Below, piece after piece: positions 18,076-26,261 of a stretch of DNA of 64,000 nucleotides; position 1 is the stretch's first letter; each line of letters opens with the position of its first letter. A program made the position numbers and the translations under genes. Source of the stretch: CBDFKS01 sp965248905. GTDB lineage: Bacteria > Chloroflexota > Dehalococcoidia > Lucifugimonadales > JAGWBF01. Where the stretch lies: the NCBI GenBank assembly GCA_965248905.1, contig CBDFKS010000007.1, forward strand, positions 620,001 to 684,000, read 5' to 3'. Under the pieces are notes generated by a model, which was not told where the DNA came from, searched no databases, and saw nothing but the letters and a program-made list of their open reading frames with translations.

Positions 18076-19039
18076 CTATGCATCGGCCGCCGAGACCATA
18101 GCTTCCACGAGTGCCATGAGCTCCCCAGGATCGTCAGCCTGCGCTCCGAATATCACGAAGTTAGACGCATTACCCCAGAACATCCCATAAATGTCGCGCG
18201 TAACTCCGCCATCGGTACCGGTGGTTTTGATCTGCACCCAAGCGAGTTCACCCTCCCGCCCTGCAGACAACACCTCCCAGTCGAATCCCTGGGCAAACAC
18301 GGCAACGAGTTGACCGGCGTTAGTATCTGGCGGAAAGAAGTCCCCTTCCGCGAGGTCTTGGACGGTCGCTACCAGCACAGGCTCATGCGTCTGCGGATCC
18401 TCTCCGTATGTGGTGTCGAAGCGGTCGCCACTTCGGTCGAACCGCGCTCTGATCCCGTGTCCAGCGATGTCTGAAGGTAATCTCCCGAACAAAGCCGAGC
18501 TCTCTTGGACATCGTGGGGCCAGGCCACAGAGCTAAGTTCCGCTGGTGCTGATGCCTCGGGCAACGTATCGGAATAATCCGCTGAGCCTGGCCAGCGGAT
18601 TCCACAACCAGCGAATGCATCAAGCTCTTCGGAGGAAGGCTGGCGGTGCCCACTAAACAGCTCCCGGCCAGCCTGCTCCCCGATTGCCTCAACAACACAT
18701 GCCTCCTGCTGCGCCTCAATGTCCTTTCGTCTCAGAATCACATTCCGGATGGTCTCCTTACTGAGACACGCTTGAAGGGTCTCCTTTGCCGGCTCCGCCC
18801 TTGATATGAACTCCTCTAGATTCTCGGAGCCAAGGGCCTGTTCCAGACACTCCCTCTCGCCGGCCAGCAGGGCCTGAAGGAACCCCAGCCGGGTTGGTTA
18901 CAGGATCCACGGTGATTAGCTCTGGGGCAGGTGTAGTGATGGGAGATGGAGTCGGCTTGGCCTCTGCCGCGCAAGCGACGAAAACCACTAGCAATAGGGC
19001 CGCCATCGGAACCACCAACGTTGATGACCGCGTGACCAA
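18076..19039 (-). pseudogene. Lipoprotein gene split by a frameshift
   Basis: Two reading frames join into one protein of about 320 residues. The first part (from the ATG at 19039) has a signal peptide with the lipobox VFVAC (C at about residue 23) and a Pro/Thr-rich linker. Near 18892-18897 the frame changes by one base at a run of GGs. The other frame continues with LGFLQALLAGERECLEQALG... and runs to 18076. After the shift the first frame soon loses coding character. The protein is otherwise unrecognised: cysteine-containing helices, then an Ig-like or globular C-terminal domain. It may be a true pseudogene or an assembly or sequencing slip. Confidence 0.65.
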
Positions 19040-19116
19040 ATGGGGGCCTCCTTATGTGTCTGCATCTTAGCTGCTGGGATCGAGGGCCGCTCGGTGCAAA
19101 ACCATTAGAGCTAGGA

Positions 19117-20571
19117 CTATTCGGTAGGTATCAGCCTATAGATACCCTGGTTGCGGGAGAGAATGTACAGGTTCCGGGCTAGGTCTTGTCCAAACGAGGT
19201 AATAGAAAGGTCTGACTGGACTAGCAACGTCTGCTCAGTCACCGAAACGCCATCGTATCTCAGGCCCCAAATTTTGCCGGAGCAGAAGTCTGCATATACA
19301 TACGCACCTAGCAGCTCTGGAATTCCTCGCCCTCGATAGACGTATCCTCCTGTAACTGAGCAGTTGCCACTGGAGCGACTGTACTCCCACAAAGGCAGCT
19401 CCAGGCCGGTCTGATCACATCCGGAGCTGGGTGAAAAACAGTGGCGCCCCTCTATAATGTTCCAGCCATAGTTCTTGCCCTTCTCAATAACGTCGACCTC
19501 TTCCCATCTGCTTTGGCCCACGTCGGCCAACCACAGAAAGCCCGTGTGCTCGTCGAAGGAAAACCGCCATGGATTACGCAGCCCGTAGGCCCATATCTCT
19601 GGACGGGCACCCGGCTGTGCTACGAAGGGATTATCTTCCGGAATTGTATATTCGTCGACTCCGGATACATTGATGCGCAACAATGAGCCCAAAAGAGTAT
19701 TTCTGTTCTGCCCATGGCCCTGAGGGTCGCCACCACTCCCTCCATCGCCGAGAGCGATGTACAGAAACCCGTCGGGGCCGAAGACGATCTGGCCCGCGTT
19801 GTGATTGCTGAAGGGCTGCGGTATCTCTAGAATGACACGCTCGCTGTCTGAGTCTGCACGCTTGGGGTCATTCTGGCTAACGGAGAACCTGGAGATCACC
19901 GAGCGCCTGGGGCTGGCGGCCGAGTAATAGACGTAGAAATGGCTGTTATTTCGGTAGTTTGGATCGAAGGCCAGGCCGAGCAGCCCTTCTTCATTCCCAG
20001 CATCGCTAACCCGGTCGGTGATGTCCAGGAAAACCTGCGCCGAGTTGGTCTGTTGATCGTTGTCGAACACCTGAATCCGTCCCGCTTGCTCCGTCACGAA
20101 CAGATGGTCATGGCCGTCGTCCGGCTGCACCAAGTTAGTGAGCCGCTGAAAGGTCAGGTTGGGAAAGGCACGCTGCACATCCATGGCCTTTAACGGCAAG
20201 GGCGCCAGCTGTCCCAAATCACGGGCGACAATGGCTAGATCCAGCACATCCACCAGATTGTCCCCGTTAACGTTGGCACGTGGGTCGTCGAAGGGCCCTA
20301 TCCCGAAGTTAGATACCACGATTCTTAGGTCCAGCTTGTCAACATATCCGTCATCGTTGACGTCCCCTCGAACGTCATTGGCCTGTGCCATTCTTAAGGG
20401 AGCGCCAGAAACACCGAGCTCCCTACGAAGCTGTTCGCCGGCGAAATCCTCCTCTAATGCGTAGCTTTGGCTCGGCAAACCAAACAGTAGTACCAGCACA
20501 AGCAACACGAGGATTCCCATTGGATAGGTTAGGTTCGGCCGATCTAGGAAGAGGATTTTCGATATGCTCAT
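19117..20571 (-). CDS. Secreted glucose/sorbosone dehydrogenase with N-terminal dockerin-like domain
   Basis: This 484-residue protein has a signal peptide (hydrophobic core MGILVLLVLVLLFGLP). It then has two EF-hand-like dockerin repeats, GDVNDDGYVDKLDLRIVV and ANVNGDNLVDVLDLAIVARD (about residues 68-120). The rest is a PQQ-dependent sugar dehydrogenase (GSDH) propeller: FVTEQAGRIQVFD, EEGLLGLAFDPNYRNN, NHNAGQIVFGPDGFLYIALG, and WAYGLRNPWRFSFD. It would oxidise sugars or related alcohols outside the cell using PQQ, if the cofactor is available. The Ca-binding Asp/Asn positions of the dockerin repeats look intact. No cohesin gene is in the window. Confidence 0.88.
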   Translation of the reverse strand: MSISKILFLDRPNLTYPMGILVLLVLVLLFGLPSQSYALEEDFAGEQLRRELGVSGAPLRMAQANDVRGDVNDDGYVDKLDLRIVVSNFGIGPFDDPRANVNGDNLVDVLDLAIVARDLGQLAPLPLKAMDVQRAFPNLTFQRLTNLVQPDDGHDHLFVTEQAGRIQVFDNDQQTNSAQVFLDITDRVSDAGNEEGLLGLAFDPNYRNNSHFYVYYSAASPRRSVISRFSVSQNDPKRADSDSERVILEIPQPFSNHNAGQIVFGPDGFLYIALGDGGSGGDPQGHGQNRNTLLGSLLRINVSGVDEYTIPEDNPFVAQPGARPEIWAYGLRNPWRFSFDEHTGFLWLADVGQSRWEEVDVIEKGKNYGWNIIEGRHCFSPSSGCDQTGLELPLWEYSRSSGNCSVTGGYVYRGRGIPELLGAYVYADFCSGKIWGLRYDGVSVTEQTLLVQSDLSITSFGQDLARNLYILSRNQGIYRLIPTE

Positions 20572-20698
20572 CTAGCTCTCTATATTTTTAAGATGTTGCT
20601 AAATTTTGCCTCAAGGAACTTACCGGGTATAGACGACTTTACTTTTTCCGCGCCTTTAACGTCAAGGTCAGGCGAACTTTGCCTAGTACTCAGTCAAC

Positions 20699-21346
20699 CT
20701 AATTGTTGGCAGGATAGAGATGGTGAAGCTTGACTCGGGCGTCCACAGTGGAGAATCTCCAGTCAATGGTTGCTCCGGCTTGGTTTCGTTCTGCCTCCAG
20801 GGCCGCGATCTCGCCACTCAAAGTCTCTTCATCGGCAATACGCCGGCGCAGGACTCGCCTGGCCAAGACACTGAACTCGATCTCTGCCATGTTGAGCCAA
20901 CTACCGTGCTTGGGAGTGTAGTGAAACTCCAAGCGTTTGCGTATTCGCCTAGCCTCCTTGGGCTCGAAGGTTTCGTAGAGGGAAGCTGGTTTGTGGGTGT
21001 TGAGGTTGTCCAGCACCACCCGGATCTTCTCGGACGCTGGGTAAGCTTCATCGGCCAGCCACCGCATCTGCTTAGCGAAGTCCACCATGGTACGACGTTC
21101 GGTCACTGCCACATGCCTCCAGCCCGCCAGGGGCTCGCACAGCATGAACAGGTTTCGGGTGCCATTGCGCTGGTACTCGTAATCGTATCGCTCCCGTCGT
21201 GCCGGCTTGGGCGGGATCGGAGACCTCTTTTCCGCCAGCAACTGCTTGGAGGTCTCGTCGAAACAGACCACCGGGCGCTCTGGGTCATAGGGTTCCGCGT
21301 AAAGGTCCAGCACATCCTCCATACACGCCACAAACTCGGCGCTCAC
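20699..21346 (-). CDS. IS630 transposase, frame B (DDE catalytic part)
   Basis: This 215-residue frame holds the catalytic DDE residues: VVCFDETSKQLL, VVLDNLNTHKP and LNMAEIEFSVLARR. It can start alone at the GTG at 21346, which overlaps the stop of frame A. More likely it is made as an A-B fusion by -1 slippage at the run of seven A (minus strand, 21390-21396): the -1 frame after the run reads NSLKPWQKKEWCIPQ and continues directly into this frame. Confidence 0.9.
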   Translation of the reverse strand: MSAEFVACMEDVLDLYAEPYDPERPVVCFDETSKQLLAEKRSPIPPKPARRERYDYEYQRNGTRNLFMLCEPLAGWRHVAVTERRTMVDFAKQMRWLADEAYPASEKIRVVLDNLNTHKPASLYETFEPKEARRIRKRLEFHYTPKHGSWLNMAEIEFSVLARRVLRRRIADEETLSGEIAALEAERNQAGATIDWRFSTVDARVKLHHLYPANN

Positions 21347-21813
21347 CTGGGGAATACACCACTCCTTCTTCTGCCACGGCTTGAGACTGTTTTTTTCAAC
21401 CGCTTGCGAATTCCCTCGTGGGACATGGAGGGCGCCAGCCCCAACTCCACCACCTTGTTTGCCAGGAGCCGCAGGGTCCAGTGGTCATGGCCTGGGGGGG
21501 CCTCGCTGCACGCCAGGGCAATCAGGTGCGCTTCCCCCCGCTCATCCAGTTTGGTCGGATGTCCTGGCCGAGGATCTTCCTCCAAGGCCCGCTTCAGTCC
21601 TCCCTCCAGGTACCGCCGCTTGGTACGGCACACCGTACCCGCAGACGTGTCCAGCGCCTCCACGATGCGCATCACCCCCCAGCCCGTATCTGCCTTTAGC
21701 AGAATACGGGCCCGGGCAACCTTTCGCGCTGGGCTCTTTCCCCCGCGAATCAGTCGTTCCAACTGGTCTCGTTCTTCCCTTTCCAACCGGACCACATACC
21801 GTTCTCGTCCCAT
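21343..21813 (-). CDS. IS630 transposase, frame A (helix-turn-helix part)
   Basis: This frame of about 156 residues has the N-terminal DNA-binding helix-turn-helix of IS630-type transposases, including ARARILLKADTGWGVMRIVE, then LDTSAGTVCRTKRRYLEGG. The segment ALEEDPRPGHPTKLDERGE is typical of the group. The ATG at 21813 lies 9 bases after AGGAGG. A GTG three codons earlier has no spacing. The last residues after the A7 run (about 30) are noise in frame 0, consistent with frameshifting being needed for the full enzyme. Confidence 0.88.
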   Translation of the reverse strand: MGRERYVVRLEREERDQLERLIRGGKSPARKVARARILLKADTGWGVMRIVEALDTSAGTVCRTKRRYLEGGLKRALEEDPRPGHPTKLDERGEAHLIALACSEAPPGHDHWTLRLLANKVVELGLAPSMSHEGIRKRLKKTVSSRGRRRSGVFPR

Positions 21814-22039
21814 GGCTGCCACCCTCCTACGTCAACACTCCTAAAAAAGGGTAGCAACCTTAGACGTTTTCTTAAACAATTACCAAAACCGAGTTGACTG
21901 AGTACTAGATTCATGGATAACCCTTGACCCGTGCCACACGAAATGGAACCACCGGCTGCTATCCGAGCCGATAAGTAATAGAATAGTCTGATGAACCGAA
22001 CATGGACCACAGCCGCGAAGATGCTCGGGAGGTCAGATT

Positions 22040-22822
22040 ATGACATTGGAGAACAAGGTTGCCATAGTGACCGGGGCGGGTCGAGGGATGGGAAAGGCTA
22101 TATCCATACAGTTCGCACAGCAGGGTATCCACGTGGCGTTGGCAGAGATTGATGCGCCGGCTTTAGAGGACGCCAGCTCGGCGATGAAGGGGCTGGCCGG
22201 ACGTGGTATACTCATCCAGGCCGACGTAGGAAATCTGGCCGAAATAGACCGGGTGGTGAAGGAGACCCTTGATGCCTTCGGGCGAATCGACATTCTCGTG
22301 AATAACGCGGCCGTGGCCAGGGTCATGGACGTGATGGAGACCACCGAGGAGGACTGGGACCGCATCCATCGCGTCAACGCCAAAGGGGCATTCTTCTTCA
22401 TGCAGCGGGTTGCCAGTGAGCTGATCCGGCAAGGGGAAGGAGGCAGGATCATCAACATATCCTCCGTGGCCGGGAAAGGGTACTCGGGTACATCGAGCGC
22501 AGCCTACGCGGCAAGCAAAGGCGCTGTGATCGCGATGACCCAGATCGCCGCTCATCAACTCGGCCGCTACAATATCAATGTGAACGCGATCTGCCCGGGA
22601 GCGACCGAAACCCCCATGTCGGAGGCGAGCATGGTGACCAGGTCCCAAAAATTGGGTGTCTCGGTTGAGGAGCTCAAGGAGAGAAGGAAGAAGACCATCC
22701 CTATCGGTCGTCCAAACGACCCGGAGGACATCGCGGACATGGTCCTCTTTCTAGCCGGACCGGGAGCGCGAAACATCACGGGGCAGTCAATAAACGTGGA
22801 TGGCGGGCTGGTGATGCATTAA
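22040..22822 (+). CDS. Short-chain dehydrogenase/reductase
   Basis: This 260-residue classical SDR has the NAD(P)-binding motif TGAGRGMG at about residues 12-19, the NNAAV motif, a catalytic Ser in INISSVAG, and YAASK (Tyr and Lys). INVNAICPGATETPM follows. An acidic residue at the end of strand 2 (LAEIDAP) suggests NAD preference. The substrate is unknown. A GGGAGGTC ribosome binding site precedes the ATG. The acetyltransferase gene follows after 21 bases. Confidence 0.9.
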   Translation: MTLENKVAIVTGAGRGMGKAISIQFAQQGIHVALAEIDAPALEDASSAMKGLAGRGILIQADVGNLAEIDRVVKETLDAFGRIDILVNNAAVARVMDVMETTEEDWDRIHRVNAKGAFFFMQRVASELIRQGEGGRIINISSVAGKGYSGTSSAAYAASKGAVIAMTQIAAHQLGRYNINVNAICPGATETPMSEASMVTRSQKLGVSVEELKERRKKTIPIGRPNDPEDIADMVLFLAGPGARNITGQSINVDGGLVMH

Positions 22823-22843
22823 GACTCGGGAGAATTGTTGAAT

Positions 22844-23314
22844 ATGCCATCCAATACCGCGATAACTGTACGAGAAGCCACCATCTCCGATCTCGCCACC
22901 TTGGTGAGATTCAATGCGGCTATGGCTCAGGAGACGGAGGACAAAGCGCTGGACATGGCGAGGTTGGAAGCAGGAGTGGCCGCCGCGCTGAAATCACCTG
23001 AAAAGGGGCTATATCTGGTGGCGGAGGTGGGCGGCCGGACAGTCGGATCGCTGTTGGTCACCTATGAGTGGAGCGACTGGCGTAACGGGGCCTTCTGGTG
23101 GATTCAGAGCGTGTACGTATTACCGGAGTGGCGACGTCGTGGAGTGTACAGCGCGATGTATCAATGGGTACAGAATGCCGCTCGTAGCCAGCCGAACGTT
23201 TGCGGTATTCGTCTCTATGTCCACAAGGAGAACACGGTAGCTCAGGGGACTTACGCCAACCTGGGCATGGTCAAGGCCGATTATTACATCATGGAAACGG
23301 ATTTCGTGCTTTAG
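22844..23314 (+). CDS. GNAT-family acetyltransferase
   Basis: This single-domain GNAT protein has about 156 residues. It begins ITVREATISDLATLVRFNAA, and the acetyl-CoA-binding segment is VYVLPEWRRRGVYSAMYQWV. It then has GIRLYVHKENTVAQGTYANLGM and a final YYIMETDF strand. The substrate is unknown. The ATG at 22844 is preferred over a TTG nine bases upstream. It is probably co-transcribed with the SDR. Confidence 0.86.
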   Translation: MPSNTAITVREATISDLATLVRFNAAMAQETEDKALDMARLEAGVAAALKSPEKGLYLVAEVGGRTVGSLLVTYEWSDWRNGAFWWIQSVYVLPEWRRRGVYSAMYQWVQNAARSQPNVCGIRLYVHKENTVAQGTYANLGMVKADYYIMETDFVL

Positions 23315-23356
23315 CGAACCGTGAATAAAGAGTAACCTTCGATATCACCCCCTACC

Positions 23357-23434
23357 CCTTCGACAAGCTCAAGGCAGGCCCAGGCTTTCCCAATCGAGAG
23401 GGAAATAAATTCTCTCCCCCTCGATGGGGGAGAG
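23357..23434. repeat. Intergenic repeat with perfect 9-bp hairpin
   Basis: The gap holds CTTCGACAAGCTCA, an arm of the dispersed palindrome, and a hairpin CTCTCCCCC (23412-23420), loop TCGAT, GGGGGAGAG (23426-23434), followed by GTGGGGGTGA. No U tract follows, so it looks like a repeat rather than a terminator. Confidence 0.5.
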
Positions 23435-23497
23435 TTAGAGTGGGGGTGAATGCCTGTGCTATCATAGCGGCATACTTAATTGGACAGGAGTGAATCC

Positions 23498-24244
23498 GTG
23501 CTTACAACACAGATACGAATTCAATCAGCAATGACCACTTATCCCAGCCAGGACGGTACTCGAATCGACGCTTACATGAGCCGGCCTGCCACCCCGGGGC
23601 GCTATCCAGGAGTTGTTGTGATCATGGAAGCCATGGGACTGATGGACCACATCAAGGATGTGTGCCGGCGCTTTGCGCGCGAGGGCTATATGGCTATAGC
23701 ACCTGATATGTACACTCGTGAAGGCTCTCCCAGCGACCCCAATAACCTGGATGAGATTCTAAAGTTGCTGTTCGCCGCTCCGGATTCCCAGGCAGTGGCC
23801 GATCTGGAAGGAGGCATTGCCTTTCTCAAGGGCCAGGCGGAGTGCAACGGCAAGGTTGGCGCCATCGGCTTCTGCTCGGGAGGGCGGTATACCCTTGTTC
23901 TGGCCTGTCAGAGCAAGAACCTGGATGCAGCCATCGACTCGGCAGGGGGATACATCGTAGAAGACAAAACACCCCAGCGTCCTGTGAACCCTATAGACAT
24001 GATCTCCACGTTGTCATGCCCATTGCTGGCCCTATTCGGCGAGGAAGACCCCAATCCTCCTCCTGAGCATGCGGCGCGGTTGAAAGAAGAGCTGGACAAG
24101 AACGCTAAGACCTACGAGCTGCGGATGTACACTGACGCGGGCCACGCCTTCTTCGCCGACTATCGTCCCAGCTATCGCCCTGTGGCCGCCCAGGACATGT
24201 GGCACAGAGTACTGGTCTTCTACGAGAAGCACCTGAAGGGGTAG
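23498..24244 (+). CDS. Dienelactone hydrolase family protein
   Basis: This alpha/beta hydrolase of about 248 residues has the dienelactone-hydrolase triad. The Cys nucleophile is in IGFCSGGRY, Asp in LFGEEDPN, and His in DAGHAFF. The N-terminal part, PGRYPGVVVIMEAMGLMDHI, is typical, with Glu at the oxyanion position. It opens lactone rings in aromatic-catabolic pathways, but relatives have broad esterase roles. The GTG at 23498 lies 7 bases after AGGAG, so I prefer it to an upstream TTG. Confidence 0.88.
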   Translation: MLTTQIRIQSAMTTYPSQDGTRIDAYMSRPATPGRYPGVVVIMEAMGLMDHIKDVCRRFAREGYMAIAPDMYTREGSPSDPNNLDEILKLLFAAPDSQAVADLEGGIAFLKGQAECNGKVGAIGFCSGGRYTLVLACQSKNLDAAIDSAGGYIVEDKTPQRPVNPIDMISTLSCPLLALFGEEDPNPPPEHAARLKEELDKNAKTYELRMYTDAGHAFFADYRPSYRPVAAQDMWHRVLVFYEKHLKG

Positions 24245-24271
24245 GAAGCCGAGCGAGGCACAGCCAGTTTA

Positions 24272-24589
24272 CTACGCCTTGTCCGGTACCTCTAGGTCCA
24301 CTAAAGGCCCGAACTGCTGTCCTCCGAAGACGTCGCTGTCCTTCAGGTCGCCGGAGAAGTTGGGCCGAGGAATGCTGAATTTAATGGCCAGGGCGTTGTC
24401 GCAGTTGAAGAACATGACGTCTTCCTCTGGCACGTTATACATCTTCGACACGAGCCCTTTGTTGATGACTTGTGCATCTCTGGCCCTAGCGTAAATCTCC
24501 GGGTCGTCAAACATTATGTCAAACGTGAGCACAAAGGGGCCGGCGTTTTTACTGCGTACCAGCTTTGTTACTTCCCACAGTTTAGCCAC
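24272..24589 (-). CDS. DUF4387 family protein (AtuA partner)
   Basis: This 105-residue protein starts AKLWEVTKLVRSKNAGPFVL and contains DVMFFNCDNALAIKFSIPRP, the pattern of DUF4387. Members of this family are usually encoded directly after an AtuA-like protein or fused to it, as here. The GTG start at 24589 follows the AtuA stop by 2 bases, so the two are translationally coupled. The function is unknown; it is probably a small subunit of the AtuA-like enzyme. Confidence 0.82.
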   Translation of the reverse strand: MAKLWEVTKLVRSKNAGPFVLTFDIMFDDPEIYARARDAQVINKGLVSKMYNVPEEDVMFFNCDNALAIKFSIPRPNFSGDLKDSDVFGGQQFGPLVDLEVPDKA

Positions 24590-24591
24590 AT

Positions 24592-25962
24592 TTACACCTC
24601 TACCAGTTCCATTGGGAACATCTCACAGGGGTCATCGACCTCGACTACATGATTCAGGCTGAAGCGATACACCTCACCTCGGTTGAGCACGGCGGGACTG
24701 TAGGGATACGCCATTCCCGATATAAGTCCATGCCATTCGGGCACGGGATAGTGAAGTGCGAAGTGCTCCGTGGCGTCGGCAAGGGCCGTGGCCAGCTCCT
24801 GACTCTGAGCTGTTACCTCCATGACGAGGCACACTTCGTGGGCAGGAGTCTTCACCGGCTCCAGAGGACCCATGGTACCATTGAGACCGTAGATCCTGAT
24901 GAACAGGTCAAAGTCTTTGCCCATCTCCATGCCATCGAAGCTATTCCGTATGCGCTCGGCCAACCTCTCCTGCATCCTTGCCAGCCAGTCATCGAGCTGT
25001 CGGATCATGACGGGGTCCCGAATGCTACCTATGATCACGCTCTGGTAGCCCACCATCTCCGCCGCTTCCAGCTTCACAGTGTATTTGTCCCCATGGATAA
25101 ACTCGCTGCCCGTCACCTTGACCGCTCGATCGGAGATAGCCTCGTATTTAGCGTTGGTGCTGTCCAGCACTCCCCTGGGCTCCTGGAGTAGGAATGGGTG
25201 GGCGTTCTCATAAAGGGAGTGGGAGGCGATGCTTTGAGGGGTGCAAATGTACTCGGGGTTGGGTGACTCCACCACGAAATGGTCGTTGCGAATCCAGGCC
25301 ATCATGCCGTCGGGATGTCGGCGCACTGTTACCGACGCCGCGCCGCACTCCAGTATCTTGGCCGCGTGCCAAGCCATACTAGCGGGGAACCCTTTCTGTA
25401 TGGGGATGGCGGCGAAGATGGAGGTGTCGCTGGAACGACCGGCCAGTACCACCTGAGCCCCTGCGTCCAAGGCCTGAAGGTATGGCTCGGCACCCATCAT
25501 TCCCACTATGTGATCGGCCCGATCGATGACCTCATCGCTGATATCCGGAGCGGGATTCAGCGGCGTGATCTTTCCGTCACGCAACTTCCCTTTGAGGTAC
25601 TCCTTTTCCTGTTCGGCGTGGATGAGGGCCAGACGGAAGTGCAGGCCTTCTTCACGAGCAATCTCCATTATCACGTCTGCAGCCCACTGTAGGTTCAAGT
25701 CGGCGCCGGCCGTGCCCGCCGACCCGATCAGCAGGGGAATATTCTGAGAGCGCGCTGCCTGTAGCATCAGTTTGGTGTCACGTTTGACCGACTGCTTGGG
25801 GAACATGCACTTTCCGCGTCCTAAGGCGTCGGGGCCATGGTCGGTCGAGCCTCCGTCGGAGCCAATGAAATGGGGCTCCCATTCCATAGCCCTGGCCAAG
25901 GTACTCTCAAGGTAGCTGGAGCCGATTACACCCGTTGGAGCGTACGCACGGACTTCATCCAC
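24592..25962 (-). CDS. AtuA-like protein (DUF1446, acyclic terpene utilisation)
   Basis: This protein of about 456 residues has the DUF1446 pattern: VDEVRAYAPTGVIGSS, FIGSDGGSTDHGPDALGRG, IGSAGTAGADLNLQWAADVI, and VVLAGRSSDTSIFAAIP. AtuA is needed for citronellol/geraniol degradation in Pseudomonas, but its reaction is not established, and homologues occur in many catabolic clusters. The GTG at 25962 lies 6 bases after AGGAGG, which decides the start. The lack of other atu genes means terpene use cannot be assumed. Confidence 0.85.
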   Translation of the reverse strand: MDEVRAYAPTGVIGSSYLESTLARAMEWEPHFIGSDGGSTDHGPDALGRGKCMFPKQSVKRDTKLMLQAARSQNIPLLIGSAGTAGADLNLQWAADVIMEIAREEGLHFRLALIHAEQEKEYLKGKLRDGKITPLNPAPDISDEVIDRADHIVGMMGAEPYLQALDAGAQVVLAGRSSDTSIFAAIPIQKGFPASMAWHAAKILECGAASVTVRRHPDGMMAWIRNDHFVVESPNPEYICTPQSIASHSLYENAHPFLLQEPRGVLDSTNAKYEAISDRAVKVTGSEFIHGDKYTVKLEAAEMVGYQSVIIGSIRDPVMIRQLDDWLARMQERLAERIRNSFDGMEMGKDFDLFIRIYGLNGTMGPLEPVKTPAHEVCLVMEVTAQSQELATALADATEHFALHYPVPEWHGLISGMAYPYSPAVLNRGEVYRFSLNHVVEVDDPCEMFPMELVEV

Positions 25963-26108
25963 GTTGTGCCTCCTCACTGACTCGGTTGAAAATCAAGGAT
26001 GGTCGCCGCAAAACTTGCCTACGAGTATACCACAGCACATCTACGTCGGAGAGGACAAATCGTTGAGGCGAGGGTCTTTCCGTTCTTCTTCCGACGTAGG
26101 CATTTCCC

Positions 26109-26167
26109 GCTCACCTCAAGCTTGTCGAATGGCCACACCATGGTTCGACAGGCTCACCATGAGCGTT
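26109..26167. repeat. Dispersed intergenic palindrome
   Basis: CTCAAGCTTGTCGAA (26115-26129) and TTCGACAGGCTCA (26144-26156) form inverted arms around CCATGG, followed by CCATGAGCGTTATCC. It is the best conserved match to the copy at 15980-16030. Confidence 0.65.
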
Positions 26168-26261
26168 ATCCTTTTACCGTCACATCCAGCGAGGCTGGGA
26201 GCTGAATCTGGGAACCATCGATTTAGGCTGCTACAGGCGCCTCTTCGTAAGTATGGGCGAC

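Larger units (their letters stand above)
20686..21905 (-). mobile_element. IS630-family insertion sequence, copy 1
   Basis: This 1220-bp element is bounded by inverted ends GTACTCAGTCAAC (20686-20698) and GTTGACTGAGTAC (21893-21905), with the target dinucleotide TA on both sides (20684-20685 and 21906-21907), as expected for the family. It carries transposase frames A and B. A second copy of exactly the same length lies at 60700-61919 in the opposite orientation, and the two encode identical proteins. Confidence 0.93.

Noticed and set aside
20720..21844. Frame of 374 codons on the plus strand
   Set aside because: It is the antisense of the IS630 transposase; the same frame recurs in the second copy only because the element is repeated.
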